The notes beneath the pieces were generated by a model. It did not search any database. It had not been told where the DNA came from and saw nothing but the letters and a program-made list of their open reading frames with translations. From positions 1 through 16,646 of the forward strand of contig JAXJSH010000119.1 of the NCBI GenBank assembly GCA_036310185.1: a stretch of 16,646 nucleotides of DNA, in the 5' to 3' direction. Below, one piece after another: positions 1 to 5,797 of this stretch. The first letter of the stretch is position 1. Each line of letters starts with the position of its first letter. The stretch is from JALENY01 sp036310185. GTDB taxonomy: Bacteria > Bacillota > Clostridia > Lachnospirales > Lachnospiraceae. The translations under genes and the position numbers were made by a program.

Positions 1-132
1 GCCAACCGTTCCCTCGAGGAATGGATGGCGCTGATTACTGAGTGTCGCCAGAGCGGCCTTTCCGATGCTGCCTGGTGTGAACAGCAAGGTATTTCAGTAA
101 GTTCATTTTACAATGCGGCAACACGGCTGTGA
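1..132 (+). pseudogene. tnpA: IS66-family TnpA remnant (3'-truncated, enters from window edge)
   Basis: Frame 1 is open from the window edge to a TGA at 130-132 and encodes about 43 residues. It includes EEWMALITECRQSGLSDAAW followed by WCEQQGISVSSFY, the N-terminal helix-turn-helix style of the IS66 accessory protein TnpA in Firmicutes. The family protein normally continues for roughly another 60 residues with a basic tail, and TnpB and the DDE transposase should follow; none of that is present. After residue 42 the sequence passes directly into an XRE regulator in another frame (GTG at 129), so the remnant looks like the scar of an insertion or deletion. The 5' end lies outside the window. 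The family assignment is by motif memory. Confidence 0.72.
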
Positions 133-500
133 AACAATTAGCGACTCGCTTAAATGTTGTAAGACAAACTGTATCAAAGTGGGAAAAAGGTATTTCTGTA
201 CCAGACGCCGAACTACTGATGCAATTAGCAGAAGTATTAAATGTGAATGTTAGTGATTTATTAGGCAAAAAGATAGAAATTCAAGAAGGGCAAAATGAAT
301 TAGATGCTCTGGCATTAGAACTTGCAAAGCTTAATGAATTATTGGTGGTATATGGTAATAAGTTATCTTCTCTAAAAAAGAAAATAGGAACTGCTATAGC
401 ACTAATTATGGTTATTATTTTTGTATGTGCAATATATGATGACTGGACAGATATATGGCATAGATTCGGTCAAAATTTGTACCATATGCTTAATCCTTAG
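129..500 (+). CDS. XRE-family HTH regulator with a membrane segment, 5'-truncated
   Basis: The 123-residue frame has a Cro/C1-type helix-turn-helix at about residues 2-45 (KQLATRLNVVRQTVSKWEKG, then VPDAELLMQLAEVL). A Leu/Glu-rich segment follows at 50-85 and one hydrophobic helix at about 87-104. Full-length relatives start about 20 residues earlier with helix 1 and the start of helix 2. Here that part is replaced by IS66 tnpA sequence. The only possible start is a GTG at 129 with no Shine-Dalgarno sequence. The protein is therefore probably a broken regulator, or is expressed only poorly. A small membrane ORF follows within 60 nt, an arrangement often seen for XRE/membrane-protein pairs. 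The target is unknown. Confidence 0.7.
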   Translation: MKQLATRLNVVRQTVSKWEKGISVPDAELLMQLAEVLNVNVSDLLGKKIEIQEGQNELDALALELAKLNELLVVYGNKLSSLKKKIGTAIALIMVIIFVCAIYDDWTDIWHRFGQNLYHMLNP

Positions 501-530
501 GTAAGAAGAAACTTTCAGTAATAATGAGAG

Positions 531-743
531 ATGAATTTGAATTGGAGGAGAATTCGACATGAAAAAAAGATGAGCATAATAAGTGGGATTTTAGAAATTC
601 TTTGTGGGATTACAATAATAGTACTCGCGATAATTGATATTGAAATGCCAAAAATACTTTGGTTCGTTTTTGCTTTATGCAGTTTTATGAATGCAATACT
701 TATTTTACATGGTAGCAAATTGGGAAGAAAAGATACAAAGTAA
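531..743 (+). CDS. Small two-helix membrane protein, probably frameshifted at its 5' end
   Basis: The frame encodes up to 70 residues with two hydrophobic helices, roughly residues 16-36 (ISGILEILCGITIIVLAII) and 40-60 (PKILWFVFALCSFMNAILIL), and a short basic tail. I do not recognise the family. The start is uncertain. A strong GGAGGAG at 544-550 sits 8 nt before an ATG at 559, but that frame stops after four codons (M-K-K-R-stop). One extra A in the A7 run at 562-568 would join this start to the membrane frame as M-K-K-K-M-S-I-I. In-frame starts at 531 or 570 lack a well-placed ribosome binding site. It is probably the partner of the XRE gene upstream. It may be a decayed gene, a slippage-dependent gene, or a sequencing error. 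Confidence 0.5.
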   Translation: MNLNWRRIRHEKKMSIISGILEILCGITIIVLAIIDIEMPKILWFVFALCSFMNAILILHGSKLGRKDTK

Positions 744-834
744 TCCCATAACTACCTGTGCTACAACCTTCCAATTTGTCTAACGCTCGAAACCTTCAGG
801 TTGTCTGTGAAGTGAAGAAAATTTTTAAAATAAC

Positions 835-865
835 TTGACTCTCACATTACGTCATAGTTTATGAT
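835..865 (+). promoter_or_regulatory. MerR-type promoter of the TipA-like regulator (19-bp spacer)
   Basis: The -35 box TTGACT (835-840) and the -10 box TATGAT (860-865) are separated by 19 bp, the over-long spacing that MerR-family activators correct by untwisting DNA. The spacer and -10 contain TCATA-GTT-TATGA, a perfect 5-bp inverted repeat at 852-864. The gene directly downstream is itself a MerR/TipA protein, so autoregulation is likely. Confidence 0.65.
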
Positions 866-888
866 AACATTACACGGGAGGGATAGTT

Positions 889-1614
889 ATGCGAACAGTA
901 AATGAAGTTAGTAAACTCACAGGAGTAAGTGTGCGCACACTGCATCACTATGACGCAATCGGTCTTTTGAAACCAACAGAAGTAACCAAAGCAGGTTATC
1001 GGCTGTATGACGATACAGCACTTAGCCGTTTACAAAGTATTTTACTGTTTCGTGAGCTGCAGTTTCCGCTAAAAGAAATCAAAACCATTCTTGACAGCCC
1101 CAATTTCGACCCATCAGAAGCATTAACACAGCAGATCGAACTGTTGGAGCTGCAGTACAGGCGTATAGGGGAGCTTATCTCTTTTGCCCGTGAAATTCAA
1201 AAAAAAGGAGTTAAAAAAATGAACTTTCACGTTTTCGATAAAAGCGAGATTGAGCAATATAAGGCAGAAGCAAAAGCAAAATGGGGCGATACCCAGGCGT
1301 ATGGTGAATACGAGCAAAAACAGGAGAGCGGGCATGATTTTGGTAAAACCGCATCGCAGATGATGAATTTATTTGCCGAAATCGGAACACTTCGGCAATT
1401 ATCTCCTGCCGATCAGGCAGTACAGGAAAAAATCCGTGCTTTGCAGGAATTTATTACAAGCAGCTACTATACTTGCAGCACCGAAATTTTAAGGGGACTG
1501 GGTCAGATGTATGTGGGTGATGAGCGTTTTAGAAACAACATTGATCAGGCCGGCGGCGAGGGAACGGCTGAATTTGTTAAGCAGGCTATTGAGGTCTATT
1601 GTTCAAAGGAGTAA
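889..1614 (+). CDS. MerR-family transcriptional activator with TipAS antibiotic-recognition domain
   Basis: This 241-residue protein has an N-terminal MerR winged helix (VSVRTLHHYDAIGLLKP and AGYRLYDD, residues 1-70). A dimerisation coiled coil follows at about 75-108, and a TipAS-type ligand domain runs from about 111 to the end, with the helical pattern around FAEIGTLRQLSPAD, ITSSYYTCSTEILRGLGQMY and GGEGTAEFVKQAI. Family members such as TipA and Mta bind peptide antibiotics or other drugs and activate efflux or self-protection genes. The start has GGGAGGG at 876-882, 7 nt upstream. A second ribosome binding site and ATG lie inside the gene at 1205-1221, precisely at the domain border. No target operon is adjacent, so autoregulation or a distant target is likely. 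The ligand is unknown. Confidence 0.88.
   Translation: MRTVNEVSKLTGVSVRTLHHYDAIGLLKPTEVTKAGYRLYDDTALSRLQSILLFRELQFPLKEIKTILDSPNFDPSEALTQQIELLELQYRRIGELISFAREIQKKGVKKMNFHVFDKSEIEQYKAEAKAKWGDTQAYGEYEQKQESGHDFGKTASQMMNLFAEIGTLRQLSPADQAVQEKIRALQEFITSSYYTCSTEILRGLGQMYVGDERFRNNIDQAGGEGTAEFVKQAIEVYCSKE
1219..1614 (+). CDS. Internal in-frame start giving a stand-alone TipAS-like ligand domain
   Basis: AAGGAG at 1205-1210 lies 8 nt before an ATG at 1219, in frame with the regulator at its residue 111. Translation from here would give a 131-residue product (MNFHVFDKSEIEQY onward), the drug-binding domain without the DNA-binding domain. In Streptomyces TipA, the short form TipAS is made from an internal start at about residue 110 of TipAL, is more abundant than the full protein, and sequesters the drug. 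The same architecture is visible here; actual expression is inferred. Confidence 0.5.
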   Translation: MNFHVFDKSEIEQYKAEAKAKWGDTQAYGEYEQKQESGHDFGKTASQMMNLFAEIGTLRQLSPADQAVQEKIRALQEFITSSYYTCSTEILRGLGQMYVGDERFRNNIDQAGGEGTAEFVKQAIEVYCSKE

Positions 1615-1840
1615 CACATTTGTCAGCGTTAGTGACAGTTCGTTGCTGATACTTCCTTATCACTGTAAACCCAAAGACTTTCGGAGTTTGGCCAACCACG
1701 AATTACAACAAAAGTGCAGCAAACTTCTCATCTCACGATACCTTTGTCGGATTTGCTTGAATTTAAGCTCATTTAATAGTATAATTTTGCTATATGAAAA
1801 TTTTTAAAAAGATTATTTTAGTGATGAGGAGGATTCTGGT
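1615..1840. other. Intergenic region between the TipA-like gene and pgi
   Basis: This 226-bp stretch holds the pgi promoter near its right end and no convincing coding sequence. A small hairpin (CCAAA arm at 1671-1675, TTTGG arm at 1687-1691) has no T-run and is not a convincing terminator for the upstream gene. Confidence 0.5.
1757..1785 (+). promoter_or_regulatory. Sigma-A promoter of pgi
   Basis: TTGAAT (1757-1762) and a perfect TATAAT (1780-1785) are separated by 17 bp. This would start transcription near 1792, about 50 nt before the pgi start codon, with AGGAGG at 1827-1832. Confidence 0.72.
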
Positions 1841-3421
1841 ATGATTACCTGGAACAATTTGGATACACTTGCTTCATTTCAGGAACTTTCAAATGTGGAG
1901 CGTGTAAATCTTGCTGAAGTTATGTCAGGAGAAAACGGTGCAGAACGTGTAAAAAATTACAGCGTTCCGATGGCAGAAGGACTTGCTTTCAACTATGGTG
2001 CAAAGCAGGTAGATGACAAAGTATTATCCGTTCTTGCTAAACTGGCAGAGGAAGCTCAGCTTACAGAAAAATTTGCTGCACTTTACAATGGTGAAGTTGT
2101 CAATACAGGAGAAAAGCGCCGCGTGCTCCATCACATGACCCGCGGACAGCTGGGAGAAGCAGTTGAGGCAGATGGCGTTGACAAACGTACTTTCTACGTT
2201 GAACAGCAGAAGAAAATCGCAGAGCTTGCAAATAAAGTGCATGCCGGAGAGATCACAAACGCAGCAGGTGAAAAATTCACTACTGTTGTACAGATCGGAA
2301 TCGGCGGAAGCGATTTGGGTCCGCGCGCAATGTACCTGGCACTTGAAAACTGGGCCAAAGTAAATGGCACATTCAAAATGAAAGCGGAATTTATCAGCAA
2401 CGTAGACCCGGATGATGCAGCCGCTGTTTTAAATAACATTGATATCGTACATTCTATTTTTGTCCTTGTTTCAAAATCCGGTACAACCCTTGAAACACTG
2501 ACAAATGAATCATTCGTAAAAGATGCTCTGGCAAAAGCAGGATTAGACGCATCAAAGCATATGATAGCTGTTACAAGCGAAACATCTCCATTGGCAAAGA
2601 GTGATGATTACCTTGCCGCTTTCTTCATGGACGATTACATCGGCGGACGTTATTCCTCAACCTCAGCCGTAGGCGGAGCTGTATTGTCACTTGCATTCGG
2701 ACCGGAAGTATTTGACCAGTTCCTGACCGGTGCAGCAGAAGAGGATGCACTGTCCAGAAACGAAGATCTGTTAAAGAACCCTGCAATGCTGGATGCATTG
2801 ATCGGTGTTTATGAGCGCAATGTACTTGGATACCAGAACACAGCAGTCCTTCCGTACTCTCAGGCATTAAGCCGTTTCCCGGCTCATTTGCAGCAGCTGG
2901 ATATGGAATCAAACGGTAAATCTGTAAACCGTTTTGGTGATCCGGTAAATTACCCGACAGGTCCGGTAATCTTTGGTGAACCGGGAACAAACGGACAGCA
3001 TTCCTTCTATCAGCTTCTTCACCAGGGAACCGATATCGTACCGCTGCAGTTCGTTGGATTCAAAAACAACCAGATGGAAACTGATGTTGTGATTCAGGAC
3101 AGCACAAGCCAGCAGAAACTGTGTGCAAACGTGGCAGCTCAGATTGTGGCTTTTGCATGTGGTAAAGCAGATGAAGACCGCAATAAGAACTTCGAAGGCG
3201 GACGTCCGTCCACTATCATTATCGGTGACCAGTTAAATCCGAAGACACTTGGAGCTCTTTTATCACACTTCGAAAATAAAGTTATGTTCCAGGGCTTTGT
3301 ATGGAATGTAAACAGCTTTGACCAGGAAGGCGTACAGCTTGGCAAAGTATTAGCGAAACGTGTACTTGCTCACGAAACAGATGGAGCACTGAAAGTATAC
3401 AGTGATCTGTTAAATATTTAG
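1841..3421 (+). CDS. pgi: Glucose-6-phosphate isomerase
   Basis: This cytosolic enzyme interconverts glucose 6-phosphate and fructose 6-phosphate in glycolysis and gluconeogenesis. The 526-residue protein carries the sugar-phosphate-binding SIS motifs (VQIGIGGSDLGPRA; SKSGTTLETLTNES), signature 1 (GGRYSSTSAVGG) and signature 2 (GEPGTNGQHSFYQLLHQG). By comparison with the rabbit and E. coli enzymes, the catalytic residues are Glu356 (in ESNGK), His387 (in GQHSF) and Lys502 (in GVQLGK). It belongs to the long form of the family (about 550 residues in E. coli), not the roughly 450-residue Bacillus form. The start is fixed by AGGAGG 8 nt upstream. It has its own promoter and terminator, so it is probably monocistronic. 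It is followed by other sugar-phosphate genes. Confidence 0.97.
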   Translation: MITWNNLDTLASFQELSNVERVNLAEVMSGENGAERVKNYSVPMAEGLAFNYGAKQVDDKVLSVLAKLAEEAQLTEKFAALYNGEVVNTGEKRRVLHHMTRGQLGEAVEADGVDKRTFYVEQQKKIAELANKVHAGEITNAAGEKFTTVVQIGIGGSDLGPRAMYLALENWAKVNGTFKMKAEFISNVDPDDAAAVLNNIDIVHSIFVLVSKSGTTLETLTNESFVKDALAKAGLDASKHMIAVTSETSPLAKSDDYLAAFFMDDYIGGRYSSTSAVGGAVLSLAFGPEVFDQFLTGAAEEDALSRNEDLLKNPAMLDALIGVYERNVLGYQNTAVLPYSQALSRFPAHLQQLDMESNGKSVNRFGDPVNYPTGPVIFGEPGTNGQHSFYQLLHQGTDIVPLQFVGFKNNQMETDVVIQDSTSQQKLCANVAAQIVAFACGKADEDRNKNFEGGRPSTIIIGDQLNPKTLGALLSHFENKVMFQGFVWNVNSFDQEGVQLGKVLAKRVLAHETDGALKVYSDLLNI

Positions 3422-3433
3422 CAAAAACGAGGA

Positions 3434-3475
3434 GAACATCTTTTGAAAGAAATTTTAAGGGATGTTCTTTTTTTT
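3434..3475 (+). terminator. Intrinsic terminator after pgi
   Basis: GAACATC (3434-3440) pairs with GATGTTC (3461-3467). The stem continues inward through G-U and A-T pairs to a GAAA tetraloop at 3449-3452, for about 15 pairs in all. Eight Ts follow at 3468-3475. Confidence 0.88.
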
Positions 3476-3560
3476 CGCAAAATTATCTCTATGAAACAAG
3501 TTGCAATGGAAATGATTGATGTGATAACATGAAAGAAAAGAACGGTAAAGGGATAAATAT

Positions 3561-3851
3561 ATGGTAACAATCAAAGATGTGGCTAAAAAATGTAACGTTT
3601 CAATTGCGACTGTATCTAATATATTAAGCGGAAAACCAAATGCCAGTGAAGAAACAAGAAAACGTGTGCTGGAGGCAGTTCAGGAACTGAATTATATCCC
3701 CAATTATGTGGCAAAGAATCTTAAAATGAAGAGCACAAAGACAATAGGAGTAATTGTTGAGGATATTACTGTGTTCTGCGCTCCGGATATCATTGATGGT
3801 ATTACGCAATACTGTGAAAAACGGAGGCAGCAAAATGAAGTTTTTTATTGA
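3561..3851 (+). CDS. LacI-family regulator truncated to its DNA-binding domain
   Basis: The 96-residue frame starts with a complete LacI-type HTH and hinge (MVTIKDVAKKCNVSIATVSN at 1-20, then GKPNASEETRKRVLEAVQEL and YIPNYVAKNLKMK). Only about 30 residues of the effector domain follow (KTIGVIVEDITVFCAPDIID to CEKR) before an unrelated tail, RQQNEVFY. Family members are about 330-340 residues, so some 250 residues of sugar-binding and dimer core are missing. The start has AAAGGGA at 3547-3553, 7 nt upstream. The last 17 nt overlap the transaldolase gene, whose ribosome binding site lies inside this frame. A deletion joining lacI to the transaldolase leader is the simplest explanation. Without the core the protein should dimerise poorly and not sense an effector. 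It may be a remnant or a constitutive mini-repressor. Confidence 0.78.
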   Translation: MVTIKDVAKKCNVSIATVSNILSGKPNASEETRKRVLEAVQELNYIPNYVAKNLKMKSTKTIGVIVEDITVFCAPDIIDGITQYCEKRRQQNEVFY

Positions 3852-4488
3852 TACAGCAAATGTAGAAGATATCAGAAAAGCAAATGATATGGGCATCATC
3901 TGCGGTGTGACCACCAACCCGTCCCTGATTGCAAAAGAAGGGCGCGTATTCGAAGAAGTTATTGCAGAAATCGCTTCTATTGTGGATGGGCCGATCAGCG
4001 GCGAGGTAAAAGCCACAACGGTTGATGCAGAGGGCATGATCGCAGAAGGCGAAGCCATTGCAGCGATCCATCCAAACATGATCGTAAAACTGCCTATGAC
4101 AGCAGAGGGTCTGAAAGCCTGCAAAGCGCTTACCGCAAAAGGCATCAAGACAAATGTAACATTGATTTTTACCGCCAATCAGGCACTTCTTGCAGCAAGA
4201 GCGGGTGCCACATATGTTTCACCCTTTGTAGGAAGGCTGGATGATATTTCGGAACGTGGCGTAGATCTGATTTCAGAGATCGCTGAGATCTTTTCAATTG
4301 CAGGAATCGAGACAGAGATTATTGCAGCAAGTGTTCGCACAACCATGCATGTAACGGACTGTGCGCTGGCAGGTGCAGATATTGCAACCGTGCCTTATAA
4401 AGTGCTTGAGCAGATGATACAGCATCCATTGACAAATGCCGGTATCGAAAAATTCCAGGCTGACTATAAAGCAGTATTTGGAGAATAA
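3835..4488 (+). CDS. tal: Transaldolase (small TalC/FSA-type)
   Basis: This 217-residue protein of the MipB/TalC family transfers dihydroxyacetone units between sugar phosphates in the non-oxidative pentose phosphate pathway. Family motifs include MKFFIDTANVEDI, GVTTNPSLIAKEG, VKLPMTAEGLKA and the C-terminal IATVPYKVLEQM. The Schiff-base lysine is Lys85 (IVKLP), the same number as in E. coli FSA. Residue 131 (in SPFVGRLDD) is Phe, where fructose-6-phosphate aldolase has Tyr; known mutant work links Phe here to transaldolase activity. Automatic pipelines may still label it fsa. The start at 3835 is chosen over an upstream in-frame ATG because GGAGG (3823-3827) lies 7 nt before it and the protein then has family length. 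It overlaps the truncated lacI frame by 17 nt and is probably co-transcribed with galM. Confidence 0.94.
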   Translation: MKFFIDTANVEDIRKANDMGIICGVTTNPSLIAKEGRVFEEVIAEIASIVDGPISGEVKATTVDAEGMIAEGEAIAAIHPNMIVKLPMTAEGLKACKALTAKGIKTNVTLIFTANQALLAARAGATYVSPFVGRLDDISERGVDLISEIAEIFSIAGIETEIIAASVRTTMHVTDCALAGADIATVPYKVLEQMIQHPLTNAGIEKFQADYKAVFGE

Positions 4489-4542
4489 TTTGAAGATTTT
4501 ATTATAGAAGCATTCATTTATTCACTTTAAAAGGAGACAAAC

Positions 4543-5577
4543 ATGCAGCAAAGAAGTTTTGGAAAAAACGCCAAAGGGGAAGCGGCAGCATTATATACAT
4601 TTAAAAATAAAAATGGTATGGTGATGGAAGTTTCTGATTTTGGTGCAATACTCCATTCCCTGTCAGTTCCGGATAAAGACGGAAATCTTTGTGATGTTGT
4701 ATTGGGGTGTGATGATCCCTGCGGTTATGAAGCTTCAAAAGGCACATTTTTTGGTGCGACTGTGGGAAGAAACGCGAACCGTATCGGAAAAGCTGCGTTC
4801 ACGTTGAATGGGAAAGTGTATCAGCTGGATAAAAACGATGGAAACAACAATCTGCACAGCGGACTGGATTTTTATAACTGCCGTGTCTGGAAGGTAAAAG
4901 AAATCACAGAAAACAGTATTACGTTTTCTCTGCACAGCCCGGATGGGGATCAGGGATATCCAGGTGCACTGGATATAGACGTAACTTATACGCTTACGGA
5001 TGACAATGCAGTACAGATTGATTACTATGGGATTCCGGAAGAAGATACGATCGTAAATCTGACCAATCACAGTTATTTCAATTTAAACGGCCATGCTTCC
5101 GGGTCCATCGCGAAACACCTGGTCTGGGTGGATGCAGATGCGTATACGCGGGCGGATGCAGAATCCATTCCCACAGGAGAAATCGTACCGGTTGATGGAA
5201 CGCCTATGGATTTTCGTGTAAAAAAAGAAGTGGGAAGAGACATTGAGGAAGAATATGAAGCACTGATTTTTGGAAAAGGATATGACCATAACTGGTGTTT
5301 GAACAACGAGGGTAAATTTGCCAAAGTGGCACAGATGGAAGCGGACATCAGCGGGATTACCATGGAAGTGTATACCGATTTGCCGGGCGTTCAGATCTAT
5401 TCGGGAAATTTCCTTACAGAGGAGGCTGGAAAGCAGGGGGCTGTTTACCGACACAGACAGGGAATCTGTTTTGAAACCCAGTATTACCCGGATGCGGTTA
5501 ACCATGCAAATTTTGCAAGTGCTGTATGTAAACGGGGAGAAGTATATCGTACAAAAACCGTATACAAATTTATATAA
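4543..5577 (+). CDS. galM: Aldose 1-epimerase (galactose mutarotase)
   Basis: The enzyme interconverts alpha and beta anomers of galactose and other aldoses, feeding the Leloir pathway in the cytosol. At 344 residues it has the usual family length. Visible active-site elements are GRNANRI (about residues 76-82), His105 in NNLHSG, His176 in LTNHSYFNL (general acid), DHNW (about 249-252), PGVQIYSGN and Glu311 in FETQYYPD (general base). AAGGAGA at 4531-4537 sets the start, 54 nt after the transaldolase gene with no terminator between them, so the two are probably one transcript. A hairpin terminator follows at 5598-5631. There is no signal peptide. Confidence 0.96.
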   Translation: MQQRSFGKNAKGEAAALYTFKNKNGMVMEVSDFGAILHSLSVPDKDGNLCDVVLGCDDPCGYEASKGTFFGATVGRNANRIGKAAFTLNGKVYQLDKNDGNNNLHSGLDFYNCRVWKVKEITENSITFSLHSPDGDQGYPGALDIDVTYTLTDDNAVQIDYYGIPEEDTIVNLTNHSYFNLNGHASGSIAKHLVWVDADAYTRADAESIPTGEIVPVDGTPMDFRVKKEVGRDIEEEYEALIFGKGYDHNWCLNNEGKFAKVAQMEADISGITMEVYTDLPGVQIYSGNFLTEEAGKQGAVYRHRQGICFETQYYPDAVNHANFASAVCKRGEVYRTKTVYKFI

Positions 5578-5597
5578 TATTTATCAGATTAACAGAG

Positions 5598-5631
5598 AAA
5601 GCCTGAATTTCATGATGGAATTCAGGCTTTT
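5598..5631 (+). terminator. Intrinsic terminator after galM
   Basis: A perfect 12-bp inverted repeat (AAAGCCTGAATT at 5598-5609; AATTCAGGCTTT at 5619-5630) has a 9-nt loop and ends in a short T-run. The A-rich left arm could also let it work in the opposite direction. Confidence 0.82.
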
Positions 5632-5646
5632 CATAACTTGTATCGG

Positions 5647-5675
5647 TAGGCAATCATTAAAAAATGTGATATGAT
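5647..5675 (+). promoter_or_regulatory. Candidate distal promoter for the AAA+ gene
   Basis: TAGGCA (5647-5652) and TATGAT (5670-5675) are separated by 17 bp. Transcription from here would place the long hairpin at 5696-5750 in a leader of about 115 nt. The -35 box is weak. Confidence 0.35.
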
Positions 5676-5695
5676 AATTCAATGATGTGTTTTGC

Positions 5696-5750
5696 GGGTC
5701 TCAAAGTCACATTTTTTCATGCAGGCATGAAACATGTGGCCTTTTGACCC
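5696..5750. repeat. Long imperfect inverted repeat upstream of the AAA+ gene
   Basis: The arms run from GGGTC at 5696-5700 to GACCC at 5746-5750. They share the blocks CACA/TGTG and TTTCATGC/GCATGAAA and close on a very short loop near 5723. About 20 of 26 positions can pair. It is not a terminator, because no T-run follows and a gene starts 47 nt downstream. It may be a dispersed REP/MITE-like hairpin, a leader RNA structure, or an operator overlapping the TTGACC at 5744. Confidence 0.7.
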
Positions 5751-5773
5751 TGGTATCAACAGATGGTTATTAT
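5744..5773 (+). promoter_or_regulatory. Candidate proximal promoter for the AAA+ gene
   Basis: TTGACC (5744-5749) and TATTAT (5768-5773) are 18 bp apart. The -35 box lies in the right arm of the inverted repeat at 5696-5750, so anything binding that repeat could control this promoter. Transcription would start near 5780, just before AAGGAG at 5785. Confidence 0.42.
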
Positions 5774-5797
5774 AAAATTTACAGAAGGAGTGCAATC

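Noticed and set aside
1670..1692. Small hairpin after the TipA-like gene as a terminator
   Set aside because: The stem is short, has a bulge, and no T-run follows.
1511..1807. Plus-strand 98-residue frame overlapping the end of the TipA-like gene
   Set aside because: It is a shadow of the regulator in another frame, continuing by chance into AT-rich intergenic DNA, where it crosses the pgi promoter; no ribosome binding site or domain.
3501..3528. TTGCAA and GATAAC as a promoter for the truncated lacI gene
   Set aside because: The spacing (16 bp) is acceptable but the -10 match is poor and other placements are equally likely, so it is not listed as a feature.
3754..3834. Longer N-terminus for the transaldolase
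   Set aside because: The 27 extra residues are LacI coding sequence in another frame; the 3835 start has a good ribosome binding site and gives the family's standard N-terminus.
5687..5797. Longer N-terminus for the AAA+ protein (37 extra residues)
   Set aside because: The extension covers the palindromic hairpin and proximal promoter and has no good ribosome binding site, while 5798 has AAGGAG at 7 nt.
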